64,000 nucleotides of DNA from Granulicella sp. L60 (GCF_009765825.1 NZ_LMUR01000018.1:258631-322630), one strand, 5' to 3'. Shown: positions 6,689 to 15,657, numbered from the stretch's first letter. Numbers and translations: made by a program. The notes: generated by a model from the sequence alone, not told the origin.

Positions 6689-9316
6689 ATGTCAGATGAC
6701 TCCGTAATTCGGATAGGCACTTCAGTTGATATATCCAGCCTTCAATCGGGAATGGCGGCCGCCGCCGATGCAGTAGCATCCTCCTCTGCAAAGATGGAGG
6801 ATGCACTCTCAGCAGCGGCTGATGCTTTCGATCAGACCGTAGCGGCGACAGAGGCCGCAACCGATGCGATCACCGAATCGTTTACTGCCATGTCCGCTCA
6901 GGGGCAAGAAGCGCTTGCCGCTTTCAGCGATAGCAGCGTCCAGGCGGCCACAATCGCTTCTGCAGCTATGGAGGACAGCGCAGCCGCCATTACCGCTGCG
7001 GTCGACATCCAGGCCGCGGCGTACGCCCAACTGGCTGAGGCCAAGGTAGCTGACATGCTGGCGACTAAGTTACTCGCCGGAGCTTATAAACAGCTACAAG
7101 ACGGCGAACTTCAGGCTGGACTGGAGACGCAGGTCCTTGCGGGCTTCGAGGAGATCGCGGCCGTAGCTGCAACCAACCTGAAGGATGCCAAAGCCAACCT
7201 CGCCGAGGTAACCGAGTACCTGAACGTCCAGACGAGCATGGAGGCTACAGCAGACGAAGCCGTCACTGCGGCAACCAATGCCATGGCCGATTCAGAGGAG
7301 CGTGTAGCAACAGCCACGCGTGGCGCTATTTCAGCACGTATGGCAGCAAATACGGAGCTGCGTCTCTTTGAAGGCAACATGCAAGGCTCGACCCGGGCCG
7401 CCGGCGCTCTCCTGAGTATGATTCCCGGCCTTGGGGAGGCGATGCAAACCGCCTTTGTGGCGTTCGGTGCGCTCGCCCTGATTGAAGTACTCGCACAGGT
7501 GGGCGAAAAGCTCTATTCCTTGGAGCAGGCATGGGATTCCGTCGCTCAAGCTGAGAAACGTGCGAGTGATGAAGCGGGCAAGGTAATCGACTCAATGCAG
7601 GCCGCAGTCGATAGGGCCTCGGTCGCCGCACGCGACCTCATAGAGAACACCCAAGGCCATGTTGGCGCTCTCAAGTTCGATCTGGAGCATCTTCGCCTGA
7701 CGGTCAATAGAGACGACGTTTCCAAGATTACCGATGCCGAAAACAAGGTGAAAAGCCTGCAGGCACGTGTCGCTGCGGGCACGTCGACGGTAGCAAGTGG
7801 AACTGTTGCCGGTCCTGGTGGTGCCGCCGTCGTCGGCTCTAAGCAAGTGGTCTCAGATGATGCCAGAGCTGCGCAGGCGGCCATGGCGAACGCCACGAAC
7901 GAACTTGCAACGGCTCGTATAAACCTCAAGGCTGACACCGATCAGCTTTCCGTTGCTGAGATCCAATTGAAGGAAGCGCAGCAGCCCAAAGATACGAGCA
8001 ACAAAGCTGCCAGCGAACACCTGAGAGCTCTCGAGGCGGGGCTGGTCCAGCAGGAGCTCGTCAATGGGAAGTCAGCCGCAAACGAGGCTGCTTACTGGTC
8101 GCAGTACGTCTCGACGTTCTCCGCCGGATCGTCGCAATACGACGCTGTCGCGCAGAAGTTGCTATCGGCAAAGCAAAGGGTCAGCGAGGAGTTTGGCAGG
8201 GATGCCATCCGCCAGGTCGAAAGCGATGCTCAGTCCGCTGCCAGCAGTGAGAAGCTCGGGGAGGAACTGACAAAGACGTACCTGGATATCTCGAAGCAAC
8301 AGGAAGAAGCTGCCAAAACTCAGGCTGAATTCGACGCCGAGACACGCAAGATACAGGAGAGCGAAGCCGAGAACGCTGCCAGCTTGAGGCTGGCCGGCAT
8401 TGCAGCCGCTGAGGCTGAGGGCGGTATTTCGAAGCTGGCCGCGGCTCAGCAGATCGCTGCGGTACATGCTCAGGAGTACACCGACAAGCTGAAGGCCTTG
8501 CAGGCCCAACTGGATGCCGTCAACAGCGAACAGCCGACCGATCAGAAGGGCGTAAATCAGCAGGAGTCACAGGGCGCCGGGATTCAGCAACAGATGACAC
8601 AGGTGCAGGGACAAGCTGCCGTCTCCAAGAGTAACGATACGACTAAGGTCGCTCAGGCTCAAATGCAGCCGTATCTGAACGCGATCAATCAGGTAAATCA
8701 ATCTTGGCTGACTACACAAAATGCCCTCATCAACGGCACCGAGCGAGTTGGTTTGGCATTCGCGAAGATGGGGCAGTCGCTAGTCTTGTCCGCCATTGAC
8801 GGACTGGAAAAGCTCGCAGTCAAATCGCTGACTACGGAACTATTAATGAGGTCTCAGCGCACTGCGACAGTAGCTACGAACACGGCAACTGATGCCTCTG
8901 GCTCTGCAGCCTCCCTGGCGATCGCTCAAAGTGCTACCGCCTCGCAAAAGCTTTCAGCTGCAGAACTGGCGTTCACCAATACTTACGCCACCGTCTCCGG
9001 CTGGCCGGTTGTAGGCCCGGTCCTCGCACCCGTGCTCGCCGCTGGGGCATTCGCTGCGGTTGCAGCCTTTGAAGATGGGTCCGGATACATTCCACGCACT
9101 GGTATGGCGATCCTGCACCAAGGTGAAGCCGTCATCCCGGCACCGACTATGAATGAGCTCCGGGGTAGCTCAGTTGGTGGGGATCCTCTCACCATCAACC
9201 AGAACAATCATTTCAACGGCGGATCCACGGACGCCGACTTCGTCCGCCAGCTCAACAAGCATTCGAAGCACGTCGCTGGCGCCGTTCAAAAACACATGCG
9301 AAACGCGGGGCACTGA
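6689..9316 (+). CDS. Phage tail tape measure protein
   Basis: An 875-residue protein, ATG at 6689 after AGGA. It is rich in Ala, Gln and Glu with long helical, coiled-coil-prone stretches (QAGLETQVLAGFEEIAAVAA; QEEAAKTQAEFDAETRKIQE). Two hydrophobic segments lie near residues 240-270 and 770-795, as is common in tape measure proteins that also insert in the host membrane. The end (GSGYIPRTGMAILHQGEAVI, PAPTMNELR) is the conserved C-terminal box of this family. It follows the tail chaperone directly. Tape measures set tail length, so an 875-residue protein suggests a siphovirus tail of roughly 130 nm. The genes that should follow (distal tail, tip, baseplate) are absent. Confidence 0.88.
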   Translation: MSDDSVIRIGTSVDISSLQSGMAAAADAVASSSAKMEDALSAAADAFDQTVAATEAATDAITESFTAMSAQGQEALAAFSDSSVQAATIASAAMEDSAAAITAAVDIQAAAYAQLAEAKVADMLATKLLAGAYKQLQDGELQAGLETQVLAGFEEIAAVAATNLKDAKANLAEVTEYLNVQTSMEATADEAVTAATNAMADSEERVATATRGAISARMAANTELRLFEGNMQGSTRAAGALLSMIPGLGEAMQTAFVAFGALALIEVLAQVGEKLYSLEQAWDSVAQAEKRASDEAGKVIDSMQAAVDRASVAARDLIENTQGHVGALKFDLEHLRLTVNRDDVSKITDAENKVKSLQARVAAGTSTVASGTVAGPGGAAVVGSKQVVSDDARAAQAAMANATNELATARINLKADTDQLSVAEIQLKEAQQPKDTSNKAASEHLRALEAGLVQQELVNGKSAANEAAYWSQYVSTFSAGSSQYDAVAQKLLSAKQRVSEEFGRDAIRQVESDAQSAASSEKLGEELTKTYLDISKQQEEAAKTQAEFDAETRKIQESEAENAASLRLAGIAAAEAEGGISKLAAAQQIAAVHAQEYTDKLKALQAQLDAVNSEQPTDQKGVNQQESQGAGIQQQMTQVQGQAAVSKSNDTTKVAQAQMQPYLNAINQVNQSWLTTQNALINGTERVGLAFAKMGQSLVLSAIDGLEKLAVKSLTTELLMRSQRTATVATNTATDASGSAASLAIAQSATASQKLSAAELAFTNTYATVSGWPVVGPVLAPVLAAGAFAAVAAFEDGSGYIPRTGMAILHQGEAVIPAPTMNELRGSSVGGDPLTINQNNHFNGGSTDADFVRQLNKHSKHVAGAVQKHMRNAGH

Positions 9317-9388
9317 TTTTACGAAAAACTGGCGCGCGGCAAAGCGGAAGTGCGAACGATTGCAGGCTAAAGGATCAGTTGAACTCAG

Positions 9389-9952
9389 CTAGTTGCTTGT
9401 CAGATATCCCTGCAAAAACACGGCATCAAACTCACCGGTGTAATAGGTTTGACATACATTCTCATCGTCTTCGACATACAGGTAGGAGCCGGACCCGAAA
9501 ACGATTCCGGTCGGATAGGTGAAGTGGTAGTTTTGGTTTGGAGTTATATGCCAACGGCTGAAGGCCGGTTGATGGCCGTTACCGGAGGCGACTTGAAGGA
9601 AAAAGTCGCGGGAGGTGGAACATGCCTGACTGTCAGGCCTGGCCGTGATGTCGACGGACGTCACAACGAAGGATTTGCCGGTCGGCACTTGGAAATAAGT
9701 GCTACTGCCGTTGTAGTTATCAGTGTCTTTGTTAATCACGGTGCAAGGCACGTTATTGGTCGGGCACTGCAGGTCTAGGATCTGTGCTGCCTGGTGATCC
9801 GTGCTCTGGATGACCGCCGGATTCAACGCCGTATTCGTCACCTGCACCATCGCCGCCGTGACGGCGTATACCGCTTTGGGTGTCGTTAATACAAAGACTG
9901 AGGCCGCAACCGCCACGCTGCCTATCGCCAAAACAAGTTTATAAAGTCGCAT
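9389..9952 (-). CDS. Secreted hypothetical protein
   Basis: A 187-residue protein with a signal peptide (residues 1-30, hydrophobic LVLAIGSVAVAASVFVL, cleavage probably after VYA). The mature part is rich in Thr, Asn and Tyr, has four cysteines likely to form disulfides (C64, C70 region; CSTSRDFFLQV; ENVCQTYY), and a beta-rich pattern. I do not recognise the family. The start overlaps the stop of the upstream gene by one base (TGATG), so the two are one transcript. AAGGGA upstream of the ATG serves as ribosome-binding site. Confidence 0.65.
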   Translation of the reverse strand: MRLYKLVLAIGSVAVAASVFVLTTPKAVYAVTAAMVQVTNTALNPAVIQSTDHQAAQILDLQCPTNNVPCTVINKDTDNYNGSSTYFQVPTGKSFVVTSVDITARPDSQACSTSRDFFLQVASGNGHQPAFSRWHITPNQNYHFTYPTGIVFGSGSYLYVEDDENVCQTYYTGEFDAVFLQGYLTSN

Positions 9953-10662
9953 CAGAGTCCCTTCATTTCTTTTCGTGACATGTTCCTGTTTACGGATAGC
10001 CAGCCGGCGACAAGCATTGCGCCTGTCCCGACCAGATCAAGCGATGTTGGCTCCGGCACTGGCGATGGGGCCGATCCCTTTGCCCCCGTCACGTCCAGGG
10101 CCCAGGCGGCTGTGTCAGTATTGCAATTCTCTTCATCCACGCAGGTCTGAAAGACACCGCCCGTCAGATCGATGAAGCCATCGCCAAGGTATGCCGGCGA
10201 GTTCTCAAAGACGGCCGACGGGAGGTACTCGCCGTCCGTCAGCAACACGGTGTAGGTTCCGGCCTCCAGCCCGCTGAACGATAGCGCAAGATCGCCGCAC
10301 TGACCGGGAACGCTGCCGATCGTCACGGTTCCCGCCGGCGGACAGCCGGGCGCGTCATTCGTCAAAATGTCCGAGGTCCCACCTACAAATACGGCGGTGT
10401 CGCCGGTCCCGGAGAAGAATCCAACGAACGGATCAAACCCGCCGGGCGCAATCTTCGCTCCGGCCGCATTCACGCCGCCGCCAAACCCATACGTCTGCAA
10501 GGTCACCGTGCTATTGGCCCCCACATTAACCGCCACAGCGAAGCTATCCTCCGCATTGGCCAGAATGCCGGTGTACGAAACCGTCTCCGCCGGAACGGTG
10601 CCTGCGGCACAGATGACGGACATCAACATCACGATCCTGCCCCACAACCTGCGATTGTTCAT
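9952..10662 (-). CDS. Secreted DVUA0089-like protein with PEP-CTERM-type tail
   Basis: A 236-residue protein with a signal peptide (cleavage about residue 26, VPAET) and a beta-rich body typical of DVUA0089-type domains (DSFAVAVNVGANSTVTLQTY; GLEAGTYTVLLTDGEY). The C-terminus has VPEPTSLDLVGTGAMLVAGW followed by basic residues (NRNMSRK): the PEP motif, membrane span and basic anchor of PEP-CTERM proteins. Such proteins are exported and sorted by an exosortase, which would have to be encoded elsewhere. GAGGAG precedes ATG 10662. It leads a two-gene operon divergent from the regulator at 10873. Confidence 0.7.
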   Translation of the reverse strand: MNNRRLWGRIVMLMSVICAAGTVPAETVSYTGILANAEDSFAVAVNVGANSTVTLQTYGFGGGVNAAGAKIAPGGFDPFVGFFSGTGDTAVFVGGTSDILTNDAPGCPPAGTVTIGSVPGQCGDLALSFSGLEAGTYTVLLTDGEYLPSAVFENSPAYLGDGFIDLTGGVFQTCVDEENCNTDTAAWALDVTGAKGSAPSPVPEPTSLDLVGTGAMLVAGWLSVNRNMSRKEMKGL

Positions 10663-10872
10663 AGTCTCCTCAAGTCACATTGAACATTTTCGAGCTTCTG
10701 TGCCGCGTCCCGGATTACAAGATCTCTGTGCCGATGCGTCCAAGATTGCCTTGGAGGAGGTGTTCGCGTCCTGATGGAAGTAGTATGGAACCACGATTTT
10801 TCTCAAATCGTGCACTCCGTCGATAACGTAAGTGGGTGAGACTGAGCCGACCAGGCGGCACAAGGAGAAGCG

Positions 10873-12708
10873 ATGATCTTCCGATTCGACCGCTTCGACG
10901 CAGATGATGCTGCATTCCGACTGATTGCCGATGGTGTCCCCGTAGCCCTGGAGCCGAAGGCGCTTCGCCTTCTGCTCTACCTGATCCAGAACCGCGGACG
11001 CCTCATTCGCAAGCAGGAACTGCTCAACGCGGTCTGGATGGATGCTGCCGTAACCGAGAGTGCACTCACCCGCTCGGTTGGGCTGCTGCGCAAAGCGCTC
11101 GATGACAATTCACGGGCCCCCCGCTTCATCGAGACAGTGCCCACCGCCGGTTTTCGCTTCATTGCGCACGTCGACATCATCGCAGACGCGGAACCGGACG
11201 TCGAACGCGACACCATCCCGTTCGTGCCGCCACAAACACCCGCACCGCTCGCGCAGGCTTCGCCGAGGACCAGCTCACGATACCGCGTTGCCGCCGTAAC
11301 TTTCCTTTGCCTTACCGCAGTTACAGCCTTCTGGTTCTTCACCAGGCGAAGCCGGGCGGAGCCGATCCGCTCGCTGGCTGTACTTCCGCTCGAAAACCTC
11401 TCCGGCGATCCCTCGCAGGAGTACTTCGCGGACGGTATGACGGACGAGTTGACCACCGAACTCGCGCGTATCCCCAACCTGCGGGTCGTCTCCCGCACGT
11501 CGGTGTTGGCCGGAAAGGGCACGCACCGGCCTTTGTCGGCCATCGCCCGCCAGCTTGACGTCGAAGCGATCATCGAAGGCTCCATCGTTCGCTCGGGTGA
11601 TCGCATCCGTATTACGATCCAGCTGATCGACACACGCACCGATCGTCATCTTTGGGCCCAGTCCTTTGAGGGATCAGCCTCGGACGTTTTGTCTCTGCAA
11701 GATAGTGTTGCGCAACAGATCGCGGTCCAGACGCGGCTCGTCCTCACGCCTACCGCGCCGCACATGGCTGTCAACCCGGGAGCGCACGATGCGTATCTGC
11801 GGGGCCGCTACTTTTTCGACAAGCAGGACTTCTCGCACAGCCTGGAGTCCTTTCAGCAAGCGGTTACCCTTGATCCTACCTACGCCTCCGCGTTCGCCGG
11901 CTACGCGTCCGCGCTCGATGCCGCCGCAACGTTCGGCATCGGCACGCCCGAACAGTTGATGCCAAAGGCAGTGACAGCAGCGAAGCGGGCGATCGAGCTT
12001 GACCCTCAGAACGGTGAAGCCTACACGGCTCTGGGGAGCGTCGAGACGATCTACAAATGGAACTGGACCATGGCCGAGCAGAACATTACCCGCGGAATCG
12101 CGCTAAATCCGAACGATTCGATTGCCGAGTTCAAGTACGCGGTTTACCTGGATGCCGTTGGCCGGGCGGACGCTGCCGTGACTCACATGCGGCGCGCCGT
12201 TCAGCTCAACCCTCTTTCCTTCATCATCAATCGCAGGCTCGGTGCGACGCTGTACCTTGCCCGGCACTACGATGAGGCACTCTCCCAATTGCAGCGCGCG
12301 GCGGAGATGGAACAGCACACCGGCTCGATCGATAACTACATCAGTCTTATCTACGAGCAGAAGGGAGAACGCGATCAGGCCGTGCAGCACGATTTGATTG
12401 CGCTGCATGAGAAGAATCCCCGGTTCGACATCGCTGCTCTCCCTGGCATATATCAACAGCGTGGGTGGCAAGCATACTGGCGTGCGCGCACCCGCACCAT
12501 CCTCAACACCTCATCGGACGCTTGCACCGCATACGAGATCGGCATCGCTGATCTTCGTGTCAACGAAGTGGACCAAGCGTTTGGCTCGTTTCAACATGCG
12601 CTCGACAGCCACTGTTTCTACATGGCACTCATCCGTGTGGACCCATTGCTCGACGCCGTACGCCACGACTCTCGGTACGCCGCTCTCCTGAAACGTATGC
12701 ATCAGTAA
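10873..12708 (+). CDS. CadC-like winged-helix regulator with TolB-like and TPR domains
   Basis: A 611-residue membrane-anchored regulator. Residues 1-100 are an OmpR-type winged helix (LEPKALRLLLYLIQNRGRLI, ESALTRSVGLLRKAL, RFIETVPTAGFRFI). A single membrane span lies at about 138-157. Residues 167-295 match the TolB-like domain often linked to this architecture (SLAVLPLENLSGDPSQEYFA DGMTDELTTELARI). The rest, to about 600, is TPR repeats. AAGGAG precedes ATG 10873. It is divergent from the two secreted-protein genes, so control of that operon is likely. This architecture is frequent in acidobacteria; the signal sensed is unknown. Confidence 0.85.
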   Translation: MIFRFDRFDADDAAFRLIADGVPVALEPKALRLLLYLIQNRGRLIRKQELLNAVWMDAAVTESALTRSVGLLRKALDDNSRAPRFIETVPTAGFRFIAHVDIIADAEPDVERDTIPFVPPQTPAPLAQASPRTSSRYRVAAVTFLCLTAVTAFWFFTRRSRAEPIRSLAVLPLENLSGDPSQEYFADGMTDELTTELARIPNLRVVSRTSVLAGKGTHRPLSAIARQLDVEAIIEGSIVRSGDRIRITIQLIDTRTDRHLWAQSFEGSASDVLSLQDSVAQQIAVQTRLVLTPTAPHMAVNPGAHDAYLRGRYFFDKQDFSHSLESFQQAVTLDPTYASAFAGYASALDAAATFGIGTPEQLMPKAVTAAKRAIELDPQNGEAYTALGSVETIYKWNWTMAEQNITRGIALNPNDSIAEFKYAVYLDAVGRADAAVTHMRRAVQLNPLSFIINRRLGATLYLARHYDEALSQLQRAAEMEQHTGSIDNYISLIYEQKGERDQAVQHDLIALHEKNPRFDIAALPGIYQQRGWQAYWRARTRTILNTSSDACTAYEIGIADLRVNEVDQAFGSFQHALDSHCFYMALIRVDPLLDAVRHDSRYAALLKRMHQ

Positions 12709-13173
12709 ACGCATCATCTCCTTGGAGATGGCTAAAGACCTCACTCTTTTATCGACCCCGCTAACACTGCCGAATTGCGCCCGCGTATTTTCGTCTCTCA
12801 TGTAGGAGGCGCTGGACCGCTTTTTCTCTAGCGTTGACAGCCGACACGAGCGACATGAACTCGGTTCGGCTTTGCTGTATTACTCAAGCCTTGGCGCCGA
12901 CTAAAGGAACCCGATTGAGCCCTAGAACCTGAATTGTCGTGGTCCCACGTTGCGTCAGGCTGCCGATCCCGCCATCCCCTCTAAGACTTATGTTTGTCTG
13001 TGCCATCAAAATAGGGATCAAGAAGAAGCGGGTTTTCGGCAACTTCTAAATCTGGAACCATAATGAGCTAAATCGGGCCGAGCCTTGCGTACGATTTGTT
13101 TCGTTACCCCATTCTCTGCAAGTGAGCGGAGTGGAATGACACCCCTCTGGGCTCATGATCGTCTCTCTGGTTG
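12709..13173. other. Gap with no confident gene
   Basis: A short dyad CATCTC-CTTG-GAGATG at 12715-12730 sits just after the regulator's stop and could act as a weak terminator. On the minus strand a 40-codon frame (12884-13006, beginning MAQTNISLRGDGG) and an overlapping 26-codon frame have coding-like composition but no ribosome-binding site; I left them uncalled. Confidence 0.4.
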
Positions 13174-13332
13174 CTAGAACCTAGCGTGACCGCCACATTC
13201 CTCATGCGGGCAGTGGCATTTCATGGCCGTGACCTTCTTAGAGTCTTCACAGTGGGCGGAGCAGTACTTCTTGCCGTCTGTGCATATGCAGGTGCAGACT
13301 TCGCGCGCGCACTTTTTGGGTTGGCTGGACAT
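13174..13332 (-). CDS. Bacterial metallothionein (SmtA/BmtA type)
   Basis: A 52-residue protein with nine cysteines (8, 13, 15, 17, 24, 28, 39, 41, 46) and four histidines (27, 40, 43, 49). The order KKCAREVCTCIC, GKKYCSAHC, KCHCPHEECGG matches bacterial metallothioneins: a CxCxC cluster, then the GKxYCSxxC zinc-finger turn, then a C-terminal CxC-x4-C-GxH. These bind zinc, copper or cadmium in a four-metal cluster and protect against metal stress. The start is supported by AGGAGG six bases upstream of ATG 13332. The gene is too short for most ORF cut-offs. Lying in a mobile island it is plausible accessory cargo. I see no SmtB-like operator next to it. Confidence 0.88.
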   Translation of the reverse strand: MSSQPKKCAREVCTCICTDGKKYCSAHCEDSKKVTAMKCHCPHEECGGHARF

Positions 13333-13381
13333 TACCTACCTCCTAAACAAGTTGCGGAAGAACTCTAGCACGAATCAGAGA

Positions 13382-13628
13382 TCATCTGTTCTGGCGGGCA
13401 AGCTTTGCATGGAGAACTGCATTGTGATTTACTTCTGAGCTAGCGCGCTCGGGAGGCGTAAATGTACGCTCAGCAACATACTTTTCTATGTCCTCCTGGT
13501 CGTACTTCACGCTTCTAGCCGTCAGACGAATGAACGGCGGGTCCGGTTTTGGCGCAATGCCAGCCGCGAAATGTTGAGGCCTCAACTCCCATCATCTCGG
13601 CAGCTTCTTTTGTCGAAATCAACTTCAT
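13382..13628 (-). pseudogene. HTH_17/excisionase-like DNA-binding gene with frameshift
   Basis: From ATG 13628 the frame reads MKLISTKEAAEMMGVEASTF, then RGWHCAKTG, a standard HTH_17 start, but ends soon after. In the adjacent frame the sequence continues as PPFIRLTARSVKYDQEDIEK followed by YVAERTF, the expected second half of the same domain. A single-base change near the ACCGGACCC run (about 13545-13555) joins the two. It lies in a run of small HTH genes and is probably a decayed excisionase or regulator, unless the shift is a sequencing error. Confidence 0.55.
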
Positions 13629-13635
13629 TCTGACC

Positions 13636-13872
13636 TCATTTGGAGGGTTTATCAGTACTTTCGGGAATTCCCAGATAAGCCTCTAGGGCCTTTCGCGAGA
13701 TGCGATAGACGCTACCTATTTTTTTGCCAGGGATCGTCCCGTCTTTCAGTCTGCGCATCATGGTTGGGTAGGAAATACGCACCACTTCGCAGGCCTCTCG
13801 CGGGGTTAGAACCTCCCCGCGCATACGTGCCAGCATCTTAGAGTTTCCGATTTCCATTTGCGAATCGTACAC
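13636..13872 (-). CDS. Excisionase-family (BldC-like) helix-turn-helix protein
   Basis: A 78-residue protein from a GTG at 13872 with GGAGG six bases upstream. The core EVLTPREACEVVRISYPTMM followed by RRLKDGTIPGKKIGSVYRIS RKALEAYL is the winged HTH of excisionase/BldC-type proteins. It is a paralog of the gene at 16664-16873: both share EVLTP, RR--DGTIP-KKIGS, R-SRK-L--YL. Candidate roles are excision control or regulation of the small-gene clusters. An earlier ATG at 13926 extends the frame but lacks a ribosome-binding site. Confidence 0.72.
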   Translation of the reverse strand: MYDSQMEIGNSKMLARMRGEVLTPREACEVVRISYPTMMRRLKDGTIPGKKIGSVYRISRKALEAYLGIPESTDKPSK

Positions 13873-13998
13873 GTGTTTCCTCCGCCTTACCATCAGGCAT
13901 GCGGCGCAGTGAGGCGCAACCCTCACCGCGCCATAGGAAGTAGCATGTTCGGTTGAGCTGAACCGGATAGGGATACTCCCCTCCGGTTCAGAGGCGCG

Positions 13999-14124
13999 CT
14001 ACAAAGCGAAGATGACGGAAAGAAATACGACTGCTGCGATGAACAAGATCAAAATAGAGTACCCCGCGACTTGAAACGGAGATCGCCTGATTTTGAGGCA
14101 TAGTGCATCATAGATTTTAGACAC
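13999..14124 (-). CDS. Small single-span membrane protein (41 aa)
   Basis: A GTG start at 14124 with AGGAG eight bases upstream opens a 41-codon frame. The first 18 residues are polar and basic (SKIYDALCLKIRRSPFQ); the rest is one hydrophobic helix (YSILILFIAAVVFLSVIFAL), so it should insert as a bitopic inner-membrane protein. Small proteins like this occur in phages (for example as regulators of lysis or exclusion) and in toxin-antitoxin loci; I cannot choose between these. Confidence 0.55.
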   Translation of the reverse strand: MSKIYDALCLKIRRSPFQVAGYSILILFIAAVVFLSVIFAL

Positions 14125-14187
14125 TAGGTTGCTCCTGACTGAGCGTTTACGGTGGTGCCCCTGCAAGGGCATTGCTGACTGGTGTCC

Positions 14188-14219
14188 GATAAGGGCCAGT
14201 CTAGAGGCTGGCCCTTATC
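14188..14219. terminator. Strong hairpin, probable bidirectional terminator
   Basis: A perfect 12-bp stem, GATAAGGGCCAG/CTGGCCCTTATC, closes an 8-base loop. On the plus strand CTTGGGTTTT follows. It is 70 bases past the stop of the minus-strand gene ending at 14290 and just upstream of the small membrane protein gene, so it probably separates two minus-strand units. Confidence 0.6.
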
Positions 14220-14289
14220 CTTGGGTTTTCATGCTCATGGTGCAGCATGTATAGATCAAGCGATCGCCGCGGAGAGCGGCAATCATCTG

Positions 14290-14925
14290 CTAGTGAAGGA
14301 TCGTTTCGGGAGAAATGGGTATCTCAGACGACCTCTTGATACTGTGTAAACTCAGACGATACTCTCGACGCTCCGCCGGTGTACGTGGAGTGAGACGGTC
14401 AGGGGAGAGTCGACCTGCGTTGTAGGCTCGCCAGATGGCGTAAAGGAAGCTATGCTCATCCCCGCTGGCAGCATCTTTTACAAACTGCTGCCTCAGCTTC
14501 CAATACATCGGGCAACGAGTGAGATTGAAGATCGGTTCGGGCCCGTCAATGTTGATATCGTTTTCGGATTCGCACTCTGCAGCCAGGGCTAAGTCTGTAT
14601 TTTCTTGGTATGCGCCCCATAGAAAGTGATTTCCAAAATGCTCTTCGCTTTGGTTTTGTTTTTCATCTTCCCAAGGTTCGGGAAATTCTCGCTCTTCGGT
14701 ATAGCTTTGCGAAGAGATCTTCATCAAGAGATCCCTGAACAGCACTTCTAGAGCTGGCTGTTCTTCCACCTCGGCGACCGAAGGGACTTCTGCTATTGAG
14801 GCAGATTTACGGTTTGTCCTAAAGGCAGAACGTTTTAAACTCGGGCGCTCCATCTTTCTATCCGAAGTTTTTCTGCGTGATGGCTGGACGGGGCTATTGG
14901 TATCAAGGATCGTGTCTTCGTGCAT
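14290..14925 (-). CDS. Hypothetical protein, last gene of unknown island operon
   Basis: About 211 residues from ATG 14925, which has GGAG six bases upstream (longer in-frame starts at 14937 and 14997 exist). The N-terminal 60 residues are basic and disordered in appearance (SRRKTSDRKMERPSLKRSAF), followed by an acidic middle (YTEEREFPEPWEDEKQNQSE EH) and a helical C-terminus (YWKLRQQFVKDAASGDEHSF, LYAIWRAYNAGRL). No known domain. The C-terminal part resembles the preceding gene's C-terminus in length and layout. It is the most distal of four same-strand genes controlled from about 16380. Confidence 0.5.
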   Translation of the reverse strand: MHEDTILDTNSPVQPSRRKTSDRKMERPSLKRSAFRTNRKSASIAEVPSVAEVEEQPALEVLFRDLLMKISSQSYTEEREFPEPWEDEKQNQSEEHFGNHFLWGAYQENTDLALAAECESENDINIDGPEPIFNLTRCPMYWKLRQQFVKDAASGDEHSFLYAIWRAYNAGRLSPDRLTPRTPAERREYRLSLHSIKRSSEIPISPETILH

Positions 14926-15021
14926 GTTGTTCTCCATTCCTAGGTGACGGTTCTTTGATATGGCGTGGGGCGCAGATTTGCCGATGAAGCAGAGCACGCT
15001 CCACAGGTCATAGAGTGTCGG

Positions 15022-15540
15022 TCATGCTTGCTTCAACAGCCAGTGAAGATCCACATTTGGAAAGATCTCCCTGGCCAGCGCACAGACGGCGCGCGTAAAC
15101 ATCCGATACGTTCGCATGAACTTGATCGACGCAGGGGATCCTTCGGGCTGGGTATCGCAAAAGGAGTTGCCCTCCGCGAGTGCAGCCGCATAGGTGGAAA
15201 GCACATCATCCAGCAGCTTGAGAAGCAAATTCTTTCTCCTATCGAACACCGTATCGTTGTCAGCAAATCTCGCCCTCGAAAGAGCTTGGGTTACCTCTAC
15301 CCACCATCCGACGGCTGGTAGCATTTCATTGAAATAGCGGCCATCTAGCAAATCCTCCTCTAATCCACGAGCGTATTTGTATCTACCTTCGTAGATCGCG
15401 TCGAGGTCTTCGACCGAGATAGTCAGAGTAGGGCGATTGACGCGGCATCTATTAATGGCTTCGAGAGTGCCAAACGAGTCCTCAAGAGGCATGGCTTGCA
15501 GTGAAGGAAACTGGAAGGGATAGTTGGAAATACTCGACAT
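15022..15540 (-). CDS. Hypothetical protein of unknown island operon
   Basis: A 172-residue protein from ATG 15540 with GGAG upstream. Predicted mostly helical. Notable segments: TISVEDLDAIYEGRYKYARG, RRKNLLLKLLDDVLSTYAAA, KFMRTYRMFTRAVCALAREI, ending DLHWLLKQA. No domain recognised. It lies between two other unknown genes on the same strand, and its C-terminal helices (a Tyr/Phe-rich 'MRTYRMFTRAV' helix) resemble the type of helix seen near the ends of its two neighbours. Confidence 0.5.
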   Translation of the reverse strand: MSSISNYPFQFPSLQAMPLEDSFGTLEAINRCRVNRPTLTISVEDLDAIYEGRYKYARGLEEDLLDGRYFNEMLPAVGWWVEVTQALSRARFADNDTVFDRRKNLLLKLLDDVLSTYAAALAEGNSFCDTQPEGSPASIKFMRTYRMFTRAVCALAREIFPNVDLHWLLKQA

Positions 15541-15657
15541 ACTGTTCTCCGTTCTGGTTGTCGGCGCTGTGATGGAGCGTAGGTCCGCCTTCATGGGCCA
15601 AGGCGCCACGCAGGTCGTCGGACCGCCCTCGAGCGGAGGGCGGATCTGGCGGGTGCT

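Noticed and set aside
12884..13006. 40-codon minus-strand frame with protein-like composition
   Set aside because: No ribosome-binding site or homology that I recognise; kept only as a note in the gap entry.
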